Made by a program: the position numbers and the translations under genes. From Clostridia bacterium (lineage in GTDB: Bacteria > Bacillota_A > Clostridia > Oscillospirales > CAG-272), in the NCBI GenBank assembly GCA_017632155.1, contig JAGBRZ010000253.1, forward strand, positions 1 through 35,985: a stretch of 35,985 bases of DNA. The letters are read 5' to 3'. This document shows, one piece after another, positions 29,242-35,985 of the stretch. Under the pieces are notes generated by a model. That model saw only the letters and a program-made list of their open reading frames with translations, ran no database searches and was not told the DNA's origin. Position 1 is the stretch's first letter, and every line of letters begins with the position of its first letter.

Positions 29242-29624
29242 TATTTCATACCCTTTGTGAACGCTTTTTGCGCTATCTCATCCCATCTGCTCTTGTACTG
29301 CGCCTTTGCCTTTTCCACCCACAGCTTACCCGTTCCCGGTGTCGTGTAATGCTTTACCGGGTGGGATCCGTCGCGCCTGACGCCGAACCACTGATACAGG
29401 GCGTATACCGTATCCCATACAAGATACATCACGCCTGATTCGCCTTTAACGACGTGTCCGCGCTCCCGCAGGTTTCCTGCTGACTGTACCGAGCCGCCGC
29501 TGTATGGTACAAACTTTTCGCTATCCTGCAGCATCTGCTCTGCCAATGCGTAAGTCGCTGTTTCCGAGGCGTTGTTAACAACCTCGTGCCATTTCTGCTT
29601 GTTGGTCTTTACTATTACTGCCAT
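29241..29624 (-). CDS. Minor capsid protein (A118-type), HK97 gp10-like
   Basis: 127 residues. There is an N-terminal helix (WHEVVNNASETATYALAEQM), then a beta sandwich with PYSGGSVQSAGN, and a C-terminal helix (KAKAQYKSRWDEIAQKAF). Conserved KHYTTPGTGKLWVEKAK marks the family. It lies second in the connector trio and is needed to join head and tail. Confidence 0.82.
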   Translation of the reverse strand: MAVIVKTNKQKWHEVVNNASETATYALAEQMLQDSEKFVPYSGGSVQSAGNLRERGHVVKGESGVMYLVWDTVYALYQWFGVRRDGSHPVKHYTTPGTGKLWVEKAKAQYKSRWDEIAQKAFTKGMK

Positions 29625-29633
29625 GTTACAACC

Positions 29634-30023
29634 TCATATCAGGCCGAGCTCCCAATGGTGGACCCTCGTCGCCGGTACGTCCGGGCATCCGTCAACGCTT
29701 AGCACCGCAAAGTCTCCCGACAGGTTGCCGCTTGCGTCATATACAAGCGCCCGCATGGTGTCGCCTTTTTCAAGGCTCTGCATCTGCAGTGCGTTTATGT
29801 CTACATCTGGCGGGTTGCTCCTGCGCGTATCAATAAAAAGGATCGCCTTAAGCTGTACCTCCGTATCGTTGGCCAGCTTCCGCGTGTCCTCCTCATTCTG
29901 CAGGTGCACGTTTGCTATAAAATAGTCGTCGTAGGTCTTTTCTTGGTAACGGTCCATGCCGTTTACTACCTTTAGGGTAACTGAATCATGCAGCATCCTG
30001 CTTGGTATTGGTGCAAGTCCCAT
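29634..30023 (-). CDS. Head-closure / minor capsid protein
   Basis: 129 residues with start at ATG 30023, overlapping the upstream stop as TAATG with GGGGGTGG before it. A GTG nine codons upstream is inside the previous gene and unlikely. The product, APIPSRMLHDSVTLKVVNG then a beta barrel with FIANVHLQNEEDTRK, fits the head-closure role (gp16 of SPP1, Minor_capsid_1 family). Confidence 0.82.
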   Translation of the reverse strand: MGLAPIPSRMLHDSVTLKVVNGMDRYQEKTYDDYFIANVHLQNEEDTRKLANDTEVQLKAILFIDTRRSNPPDVDINALQMQSLEKGDTMRALVYDASGNLSGDFAVLSVDGCPDVPATRVHHWELGLI

Positions 30024-30445
30024 TAAAACCACCCCCGCGTTGCAGGCCACGGCTCCGGTGCCGTCTCGACTGACGGATTGATAAGCCCTGTCTGCTCCAA
30101 ATATACATAAACTGCCGGTGCAATCATGCTCCGGGCTCCTGTTGCGGCTTTGCTTGCGGATCCGTTATTGACAGATACTTTGCCGACGGTAAAACCTCCG
30201 CCCGCCTCTTTACCGTAAACGGATACGCCCAGCCCATACTCAAAAAAGTAATCCATCTGTGCGCATATGGCCTTTTTGATTGCCGTTTGCAGATCCTCGC
30301 TTAATGCGCTTACTTGCTGCGCGTTTCTATGAATCAGGCCGAGGATCATGTCCTCGGCCCTTGCTTCATACTTGGGGAAGTCGGTGTCGCTTATGGGCTC
30401 GCCGTAATATACGTTATTGTAAAAATCTTTGGATACAAGCCCCAT
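30023..30445 (-). CDS. Head-tail connector (adaptor)
   Basis: 140 residues, mainly helical (FPKYEARAEDMILGLIHRN, LQTAIKKAICAQMDYFFEYG), with a later SKAATGARSMIAPAVYVYLEQTG segment. It is the gp15-type adaptor that docks on the portal. Directly follows the major capsid gene with GGAGGGCGCACAC before ATG. Confidence 0.82.
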   Translation of the reverse strand: MGLVSKDFYNNVYYGEPISDTDFPKYEARAEDMILGLIHRNAQQVSALSEDLQTAIKKAICAQMDYFFEYGLGVSVYGKEAGGGFTVGKVSVNNGSASKAATGARSMIAPAVYVYLEQTGLINPSVETAPEPWPATRGWF

Positions 30446-30458
30446 GTGTGCGCCCTCC

Positions 30459-31673
30459 TTAAGCCTTTGCTACGATTACTGCGTTGCCGCCCGCTACTAC
30501 AAGGCCGGTCTCGCGGTTTACAAGTGCTACGGTTACGTACTTGCCGCTTGTCTGGCTTGCGATAGTTACATTGTTGCCCGCTGCCTTAACCCATGTCGCA
30601 CCCCCGGTAAGCTCTGCGCCGTATGTGAGCGATACCGCCGTGTCCTGACCTGATGTATAGTATACGTCAAGGCCGTCTGCTACGGTTCCGCCCTTCAGGA
30701 ACTGATCGCCAGCGAAGGATACTACGGTATCTCCGCTTGCTTCGGTACCGGCTATGGATGTAACAACTACTACTCCGAGCGAAGGTGCGCTCATGAATGC
30801 GAATATACCTGCCTGTCTCATCATGAGGCAGAATACGTCGTAGTAATAACGCTCGTAGTACAGGTACTTGCCCTTGCTCTGTGCGGTCGGTGCGCTGATC
30901 ATAGCGGTATCATAGATTATAGGCGCTGCTATGCTCATGCTATCATACAGAAGCATACCGATCTGTGATGCGCTTACGCCCGGAACCCAGCCCTGTGTAA
31001 AGTCGTATGATGACTTCATAAGGTCGCTGGGGATCTCCTCTATTAACACGCCGTCGAGCTTTGCTACGTTGCGATCCACGTTGCGGATGCCTGCCGTAAC
31101 CTCGATAAACCTTGTAAGCCCGGTTGCTTCCTTAAGGAGCTTGTAGATTGCCGGTATTACCTTACAGCGTACGCGGTCACGGTTAACCCTCTGGTCGGTC
31201 ATGTACGCGAGGGCGTTATCCCACAGCGTAAGGATGTTTGCTGCGCTGATAGAGGTTGAATCGATACCGCCAAACGCGCCGGCAAATTCTGCCAGCTTAC
31301 TTGACATGTATGCATCCTGCTCCGGTACCTTCTGGAACTGGTTGAAGGTCTTGGTTACGTTTGCGATAGTTGCGACCTCGTTGGTCTCCATGATGTCGAG
31401 TGGATCTACGAGTGTATCCCATTCGCGGTCCATCTGCAGCTCGTGGCTCTCCCAGTCGTTCTGGAAGTTGCGGTTAAATGTACCGGTTATCTGGTCTCTG
31501 TTTGCGGCTCTTGCGCCGGTTGTCTTAAGCGACGGAATATAAACCGTCTTGCCCTGCAGGGGCTTAAATCTCTGTGATTCTCCCGCGTTCCACAGATCGC
31601 CATAATATGACAGATAAGGATACGCGTTGGCCAATTCGCGGCCGTACTGTGCTGCATAATTCAAATTCGGCAT
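30459..31673 (-). CDS. Major capsid protein with C-terminal Ig-like extension
   Basis: 404 residues. Residues 1-295 are an HK97-fold coat protein of the A118 kind, opening PNLNYAAQYGRELANAYPYL and containing LEEIPSDLM-like EEIPSDLMKSSYDFTQGW and YYERYYYDVFCLM. Residues about 300-404 are a beta-rich extension with GTEASGDTVV and GKYVTVALVNRETG, resembling an Ig-like surface domain. It follows the scaffold and forms the head shell. AGGAGGAAAAAAT precedes the start. Confidence 0.9.
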   Translation of the reverse strand: MPNLNYAAQYGRELANAYPYLSYYGDLWNAGESQRFKPLQGKTVYIPSLKTTGARAANRDQITGTFNRNFQNDWESHELQMDREWDTLVDPLDIMETNEVATIANVTKTFNQFQKVPEQDAYMSSKLAEFAGAFGGIDSTSISAANILTLWDNALAYMTDQRVNRDRVRCKVIPAIYKLLKEATGLTRFIEVTAGIRNVDRNVAKLDGVLIEEIPSDLMKSSYDFTQGWVPGVSASQIGMLLYDSMSIAAPIIYDTAMISAPTAQSKGKYLYYERYYYDVFCLMMRQAGIFAFMSAPSLGVVVVTSIAGTEASGDTVVSFAGDQFLKGGTVADGLDVYYTSGQDTAVSLTYGAELTGGATWVKAAGNNVTIASQTSGKYVTVALVNRETGLVVAGGNAVIVAKA

Positions 31674-31691
31674 TATTTTTTCCTCCTAAAC

Positions 31692-32174
31692 TTATGATTT
31701 TGCAGGACCGAATCCCCAAACGTCGTTAAATGAAGGGCCCGCGTTTCCTGTGGGCGCTGCGCCCTTGGGTGCGGTTCCAAAATTCGGCTTTGGTGGTTCT
31801 TCCTGTGTTACGAACAGATCAGGCATTGTCTCTTTCAACTCTGTCATCTGCTCTGCATATGGTTTGTGCTTTTCTGCGTGGTCAAGTTTTCCCCAAACAA
31901 TGTCCTTGTACGGCTGCTTAACGTCCTTGAAGTCGTCTGTCTGGAATGCCTCGAGCTTCTGTGACTTGCTCAGCAATTCCTGATACTCGGGCGTCTCTAA
32001 TACATTGACCTGCTGTGGTTCTCCCTTCGCCGCTTCTACGGCTTTCTCAATCTGCGCCTGTACATCTCCCTTGGGTACGTAGTCGTTAAGTGTTCGGTTG
32101 CGCTCCGCCAGAATCACGTCGACCTTGTCCTCGGGTACTCCGTTGTCTAACAAAAACTTTCTACTAAACGCCAT
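31692..32174 (-). CDS. Capsid scaffold protein
   Basis: 160 residues, acidic and helical in the centre (GDVQAQIEKAVEAAKGEPQQ, EYQELLSKSQKLEAF), with a Pro/Gly-rich basic end (PNFGTAPKGAAPTGNAGP) typical of coat-binding scaffold tails. It lies immediately before the major capsid gene. AAAGGAGGAAAT precedes the ATG. The length is short for a scaffold, but position and composition match. Confidence 0.85.
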   Translation of the reverse strand: MAFSRKFLLDNGVPEDKVDVILAERNRTLNDYVPKGDVQAQIEKAVEAAKGEPQQVNVLETPEYQELLSKSQKLEAFQTDDFKDVKQPYKDIVWGKLDHAEKHKPYAEQMTELKETMPDLFVTQEEPPKPNFGTAPKGAAPTGNAGPSFNDVWGFGPAKS

Positions 32175-32236
32175 ATTTCCTCCTTTGTTACGCGCTCTTA
32201 AGGTTCGCGCGAATTGGCCCCGTTACGCTCATGCCT

Positions 32237-32300
32237 CGCGGATTTTATGCAATCAAAAAGCCGATTCTGCGAAAAAATCGCAAATATCGACTTTTAAATT
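32237..32300 (-). terminator. Probable intrinsic terminator/attenuator before the scaffold gene
   Basis: In the 150-bp gap between the Ig-like gene and the scaffold, AAAAG-C-CGAT pairs with ATCG-A-CTTTT around an inner GCGA/TCGC stem, with GGCTTTTTG after it on the minus strand. It may cut expression of scaffold and capsid genes from the upstream part of the operon, or separate two mRNAs. Confidence 0.5.
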
Positions 32301-32324
32301 ACCAATATTTATATTTGGCCTATG

Positions 32325-33032
32325 TTACGGCGTCGGGTCAGGATCCTCTGCCGCCTCAACTGTAACCGCTATGGTTGCCGTGTCGCCGGTATACAAATCA
32401 CTGGCTGCCAATGTAACCGTTACGGTTGCGGAGCCCTCTGCTATGGGTGTCACGGTAACGGTTGTGCCATCAAGCTCTGCGGTCGCCTTATCCTCTGCGC
32501 TGCTTGATACGCTCACCTCACCGTCGCCGGTAACGCTTATCGTTGCGGTACCTGCGTCACCATCTGCAGTCAAGGTCAATGTTGATGGATCCACGCTAAC
32601 GGACCCGGCTCCCTTGGATACTGTAAATTCCTGCGCGATAATGCCCGCATATGATCCAATACCAATTATATACATGGTATATGTGCCGGGCAGTGTGGCT
32701 TTGTTGTTTTCGATCTTGTAATCGGTGCCGGATGATAACGTTGTTGAACCGATTTTGACACTTGAAACCGCCTGTGTTAACTCCTCACCGGTATAGCTTA
32801 ACGCGGACCCTAATGTCACGGTTGCGGCTGTTATCAGGGTCTTGCTGGCGTTTGCGCTGTCATACCATGCGTTTGTTGTCTCGTCAAACATAAATGTATG
32901 GCCGGTGTCGACCTCCTTATATGTTGAGCCTGTTACAATGCCCTCGGTGGGCTTTGTATCGCATGATGTGCCGCATATTTCAACATATTTTTTATCAACA
33001 TCAAACGCTTTCTCAAATATAACTCTATTCAT
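32325..33032 (-). CDS. Ig-like domain protein, probable capsid decoration
   Basis: 235 residues if started at 33032, where GGAGG is at better spacing than for ATG 33035. Residues 1-70 are a small N-terminal domain (FEKAFDVDKKYVEICG, GHTFMFDETTNAWYD). Residues 75-150 resemble an MBG-type repeat (SALSYTGEELTQAVSSVKIG and GTYTMYIIGIGSYAG). Residues 155-230 resemble a Big_2 domain. It lies in the head block before the scaffold, so a decoration or fibre on the head surface is likely (inference). Confidence 0.8.
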   Translation of the reverse strand: MNRVIFEKAFDVDKKYVEICGTSCDTKPTEGIVTGSTYKEVDTGHTFMFDETTNAWYDSANASKTLITAATVTLGSALSYTGEELTQAVSSVKIGSTTLSSGTDYKIENNKATLPGTYTMYIIGIGSYAGIIAQEFTVSKGAGSVSVDPSTLTLTADGDAGTATISVTGDGEVSVSSSAEDKATAELDGTTVTVTPIAEGSATVTVTLAASDLYTGDTATIAVTVEAAEDPDPTP

Positions 33033-33237
33033 CATCGTCCTCCAAAATTGCAGTGCCTATGCTCTCGTCGAACCTCTTAAGCGCTGAATCAATTAATACC
33101 TTGGCCGCATTCCTTAACGCCTTTTTGGATTCGGCATCCTCATTTATGATCGCCTGCTCCATAATGCGCGCCGCTGAGTGTATCTGATCTGCTATCGAAT
33201 ACGCTTCTTTTTCCTGTGGTGTTATGTTCTCGTCCAT
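33025..33237 (-). CDS. Hypothetical head-region protein
   Basis: A 70-residue acidic helical protein (YSIADQIHSAARIMEQAI, ALRNAAKVLIDSALKRFDES). The ATG at 33237 follows GGAGGTAAAAAG in the end of the previous gene. Overlaps the Ig-like gene. Unrecognised. Its place in the head genes suggests a packaging or scaffolding accessory. Confidence 0.7.
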   Translation of the reverse strand: MDENITPQEKEAYSIADQIHSAARIMEQAIINEDAESKKALRNAAKVLIDSALKRFDESIGTAILEDDDE

Positions 33238-33423
33238 TTACTTTTTACCTCCCTTTGTGGTTTTCTTTGCCGGTTCCTTTTTTGGTTCCTCGGGTGCTGT
33301 CTCTGCAGGTGCCTTGACCTCTACGGTCTGCCCAGGCATCTGTTTGAATACCTGCCCGCATCCCTTGCACCGGATCCCGTCGGCCGTACCGATTAACAGT
33401 GATATGTCGTGTTTACAAGCCAT
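33238..33423 (-). CDS. Small zinc-finger protein with Lys/Pro-rich tail
   Basis: A 61-residue protein. The ATG at 33423 is chosen for AAAAGGAGGACAAAG before it; a longer frame to 33522 has none. It carries an N-terminal MACKHD...RCKGCGQVF zinc site and a basic, P/K/E-rich end (PEEPKKEPAKKTTKGGKK). It ends just before the next start. Unrecognised. It lies beside the MuF-zincin gene, so an immunity role cannot be excluded. Confidence 0.7.
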   Translation of the reverse strand: MACKHDISLLIGTADGIRCKGCGQVFKQMPGQTVEVKAPAETAPEEPKKEPAKKTTKGGKK

Positions 33424-33526
33424 CTTTGTCCTCCTTTTGGTTATCTGCTGCAGGGCCGGTATCTTTTTTAGCCTTGTCCAGCTCTGCCTGCAATATTTTA
33501 AAATCATCCAAATACCACTCATCCAT
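33413..33526 (-). CDS. Hypothetical 37-residue acidic protein
   Basis: ATG 33526 overlaps the MuF protein's stop as TGATG, so it is coupled. The product is acidic and helical (MDEWYLDDFKILQAELDKAK). It overlaps the next gene by 11 nt, and its last codons hold that gene's AAAAGGAGG. Being directly behind a MuF protein with a protease tail, it is a possible partner or immunity peptide (speculative). Confidence 0.55.
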   Translation of the reverse strand: MDEWYLDDFKILQAELDKAKKDTGPAADNQKEDKDGL

Positions 33527-35541
33527 CAAAGTATCCTCTCTAACGCCTTAAATGCGTCTATCAACAAAGGATCTGCTACAAGCTCGCCCTTTTGGTATGA
33601 TGTAAAACTCTCCGCCACATATTCGCCCCAAGCTGTTGTTGAATAGCCCGAAACGCGTTCGGCATATTCGCCCATGCGTGCCCGGAGCTCATCATAGTTG
33701 CTAAGGCTTCTTAAAGGTTTTTCTAACGCGTGCCCCATCTCGTGCCAGATTGCTTCTTGCAGGTTTTCTGGAACCGTGCCACGTCCGCTAACCTTCGACG
33801 CCTCAAATACTTTGCGCCCTAAATTTGACATTTTACTTAAATCATACTTGTCTGGATTTGCCAAGAAGTCTGCAACGGCTTTCTTGTTCTCTAATATTGA
33901 TTCTGTGGCCGTCTTAATATTCTTAAGGTCAGTTCGGTTTAATAATAGGCTATGTGTTATTGGGTTATAACCTGCGGTTGCTCCCTGTAATAATTTGCCC
34001 AGCTTGGTGTTTCCTGCCGGTGCTATTACGCCGCCGAATTTTTCAACATTGTATCTATCAAAAAAGTCAGATACTGTTTTGTTGACAATATTTGCGACCT
34101 CAACATCAACGCCCTTGTATGATATGCCGACGGCTCCAAACCGCTTTTTATCTGTAAAGCGCTCTGCGAATGCCTCCGCCTTTTTTAAATCCTTGGCCGG
34201 TGTAAATGCTGATTGGTATTGCTTAGCTGCTTCTGTTGCCTGTGCAGCTTTTTCTGCGGCTTTCTTTGCGGTCTCTGTCGCTTTGCCGCCACCGGTTACA
34301 GGTATATCGCTATTGCGCATCTGCCGATAGCCTTTGTATCCCTCATATTCCTTGCCGCCCGGTATCTGTTCTCTATCGTAACGTCTCGCCCTGCCGGTTT
34401 CCTTGGTGTATTCCCTGATCTTGGCCTGTTCCTGTGCGACCTTCTGCTTGGCGGCTTTTATTGCTTCCTCGTCGCCTGTTGCTTTTGCTATCTCCAGATC
34501 CCGTTTGGCTTCCCTTATGTCGCGTTCATACTGGCGCTGTTCTTGGCTCTCTTTGTATTCCTTGTCGTTTTCTTCTTTGCTCTGCGTGGGTCCGTCCTGT
34601 GGATAACTAAAGCCGGGTATCATCGGGATAGGATGATGACCGCAGTTAATACCGAATAACCCAGCCGCCTCTCCGTATGATGACTGGCTGATATCTTCAT
34701 ATGTGTGCGTCTGCCCTGCTCCGTCAACGAAGGTACCGTCTCCCGACCAGCTGAAAAACAGGCCCTGATATGGATAACACAAAGGCCGTGCTCCCGGATG
34801 CGTCGATACTTGGAAGATATCGCCGCCGCCAAACTCCTGTTGACGTGTTTTTATGGCCTCGATAGCTGCGTTGTGTGCCGTCGTTCTTACTACCATTGCC
34901 GCGTATGCTTCCGCGTGCCATGCCCGACCGGCTCTGTCATAGAATCCCGTTATGCCGGTTGCCGCGAGCTGGTTCATGGCTTTTCTGATAGCCCTTGTGC
35001 GCGTTTCCGCGCCCGTTACGACGTTAAAGGCTTGCGTCTCTAATGCTTGCTTGGTTTCCTGTAACTGCGCCTCATTTACGGCCGTTGTAATGCCTCTCAG
35101 GTATGCTTCCCGCGTACTCTGCAGCATGGTCGTATTAACCATGTTTAGCGTGTCCTGTGCCTGTGCCACATATGACCGTATACTGTCCCGCATCAATACT
35201 GATGTTGTCGGCGTCGTTCCCGGGTCCTGCAGGATCCCTTTTTCGGCTGCCGCCCTTAACTGTGGGTCAATATCCATACAGGCTTTTTCCGCTACCTGTA
35301 AAAACGCCTTTTGGATCTCCTCGGGAACCCTCCCGGTGTTTTGCGCTATAATCCGCGCTGATTCTTCCGTAAGCGCTCCCATCTCCGATAGCTTTTTTAT
35401 CTCCCAGTATCGGGTCCGCTCCCAGCCTGATATCTCAAAATGATGCGCTATGTTTATTAACAGCTCGTCTACTGTCTGTTGATATATGGCCTCTATTGGC
35501 TCCGATATCTCCAATATGTCTTTGGGTGTCAACTGTGCCAT
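33526..35541 (-). CDS. MuF-type minor capsid protein fused to a zincin metalloprotease
   Basis: 671 residues. Residues 1-320 are Phage_min_cap2/MuF-like (VVRTTAHNAAIEAIK, STHPGARPLCYPYQG, GINCGHHPIPMIPG), a head-interior protein ejected with the DNA in other phages. A charged helical linker follows (about 325-470). The C-terminal ~190 residues hold H600-E601-x-x-H604 and, 40 residues on, EYVAES (E641 or E644 as third ligand), a zinc protease pattern. MuF proteins with toxin-like tails are an established class. This one may cut a host target after injection (inference). Confidence 0.88.
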   Translation of the reverse strand: MAQLTPKDILEISEPIEAIYQQTVDELLINIAHHFEISGWERTRYWEIKKLSEMGALTEESARIIAQNTGRVPEEIQKAFLQVAEKACMDIDPQLRAAAEKGILQDPGTTPTTSVLMRDSIRSYVAQAQDTLNMVNTTMLQSTREAYLRGITTAVNEAQLQETKQALETQAFNVVTGAETRTRAIRKAMNQLAATGITGFYDRAGRAWHAEAYAAMVVRTTAHNAAIEAIKTRQQEFGGGDIFQVSTHPGARPLCYPYQGLFFSWSGDGTFVDGAGQTHTYEDISQSSYGEAAGLFGINCGHHPIPMIPGFSYPQDGPTQSKEENDKEYKESQEQRQYERDIREAKRDLEIAKATGDEEAIKAAKQKVAQEQAKIREYTKETGRARRYDREQIPGGKEYEGYKGYRQMRNSDIPVTGGGKATETAKKAAEKAAQATEAAKQYQSAFTPAKDLKKAEAFAERFTDKKRFGAVGISYKGVDVEVANIVNKTVSDFFDRYNVEKFGGVIAPAGNTKLGKLLQGATAGYNPITHSLLLNRTDLKNIKTATESILENKKAVADFLANPDKYDLSKMSNLGRKVFEASKVSGRGTVPENLQEAIWHEMGHALEKPLRSLSNYDELRARMGEYAERVSGYSTTAWGEYVAESFTSYQKGELVADPLLIDAFKALERIL

Positions 35542-35553
35542 ATTATCTCCTCG

Positions 35554-35985
35554 TTACTCCGCGCCGTTATAGTCCATTATGTCAAGCTGCGGCAGGCTTA
35601 CTGCGCCCTCCTCCTTGATGCGCTTTAACTCTGCCAATGCATCTTCCTCTGTCAGGTTCTGCCCGTACTTCGGATCCGTCAAAAACGTGTACTTGCTCAT
35701 GAGCCCGGCGCCTACCAATGTAAGCCCCTCGTTTATGTTTGTCTGTCTGTCCTGTGTTACTCCGTCGTCAAGGGTTACTGTAACGTCATATCCGCCCCGT
35801 GCAAGCTCCCTGATGCTCTTACCTTCCCAGACTACATCATAAAGGCTTGATACCTCTATTATGGCGTCTATGTTCTCCTTTATTGCCGGCGTGATCTGAT
35901 GCTGAAAGTTTTTAACGGTCTTATATGTCTTGCTGTTCTCTGATACGACCTCGGTTGCCGTCTTAAGACCGCCGTGCACGTCAAA
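35554..35985 (-). CDS. Portal protein, C-terminal part
   Basis: Continues in frame from the copy at 1437-253 when the terminal repeat is overlapped, supplying residues 396-538 of the portal. It has VTVTLDDGVTQDRQTNINEGL and KYTFLTDPKYGQNLTEEDAL, then an acidic helical end. It ends 12 nt before the MuF gene. The window ends inside the repeat, so this part has no start of its own. Confidence 0.88.
   Translation of the reverse strand, partial: FDVHGGLKTATEVVSENSKTYKTVKNFQHQITPAIKENIDAIIEVSSLYDVVWEGKSIRELARGGYDVTVTLDDGVTQDRQTNINEGLTLVGAGLMSKYTFLTDPKYGQNLTEEDALAELKRIKEEGAVSLPQLDIMDYNGAE
35835..35985. repeat. Terminal direct repeat, right copy
   Basis: Same 151 bp as 102-252 apart from T35873, which makes Asn where the left copy has Ile. 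This copy is continuous with the real 3' part of the portal gene and is more trustworthy than the left one. Confidence 0.93.

Noticed and set aside
1..35985. tRNA genes or CRISPR array
   Set aside because: No cloverleaf-type sequence and no regularly spaced repeats with unique spacers were seen by eye.

Overview
The window is a complete temperate siphophage genome, very probably from a gut Clostridia host (Lachnospiraceae-like). The host guess rests on family resemblance only: A118-type head and portal proteins, a Dp-1-like holin, a GH25 lysozyme, ISR-motif modular early proteins and AGGAGG ribosome sites. The contig is circular. Bases 102-252 recur at 35835-35985 with one mismatch, so the true unit is 35,733 bp, and the portal gene, split across the window ends, rejoins in frame as a 538-residue protein. 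The first ~104 bases are an inverted copy of 128-231, most simply a fold-back assembly or library artefact.

Nearly everything is on the minus strand; only the repressor and integrase are on the plus strand. Reading in the direction of transcription, a leftward promoter at 15140-15168 drives the early operon. This holds small proteins, a Cro-like HTH protein, an excisionase-like HTH protein, a recombination set (YqaJ exonuclease, DUF1351 protein, RecT, DUF1064 resolvase-like nuclease), a replication initiator and helicase-loader-like protein, and then an AT-richer accessory block of small coupled genes (8.8-4.9 kb: zinc ribbons, ISR modules, a GNAT). The operon ends in a DUF1492/ArpU-like late regulator. 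An extended -10 promoter after it probably starts the late operon: ParB-methyltransferase, small and large terminase, portal, then across the contig ends a MuF protein with a zinc-protease tail, Ig-like protein, scaffold, capsid, connectors, tail tube, chaperones, tape measure, Dit, Tal, fibre genes, a small moron block, and a lysis cassette of four membrane proteins plus endolysin.

The lysogeny switch is unusually legible. A 17-bp operator exactly fills the spacer of a perfect TTGACA/TATAAT promoter, a second copy lies just past the start site, and a third precedes the Cro-like gene. The repressor has no S24 peptidase domain. Integrase starts at TTG behind a strong ribosome site. The 410-bp gap after it holds paired GTTGCWTAY repeats (probable attP arms), a terminator, and a possible plus-strand small RNA.

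Most notable for follow-up are the MuF-zincin fusion, the promoter-embedded operators, the lysis cassette with two unannotated mini membrane proteins, repeated translation-start cassettes joining the accessory genes (one apparently frameshifted), a perfect eight-fold 22-residue repeat in the tape measure, and an intrinsic terminator inside the tail operon.
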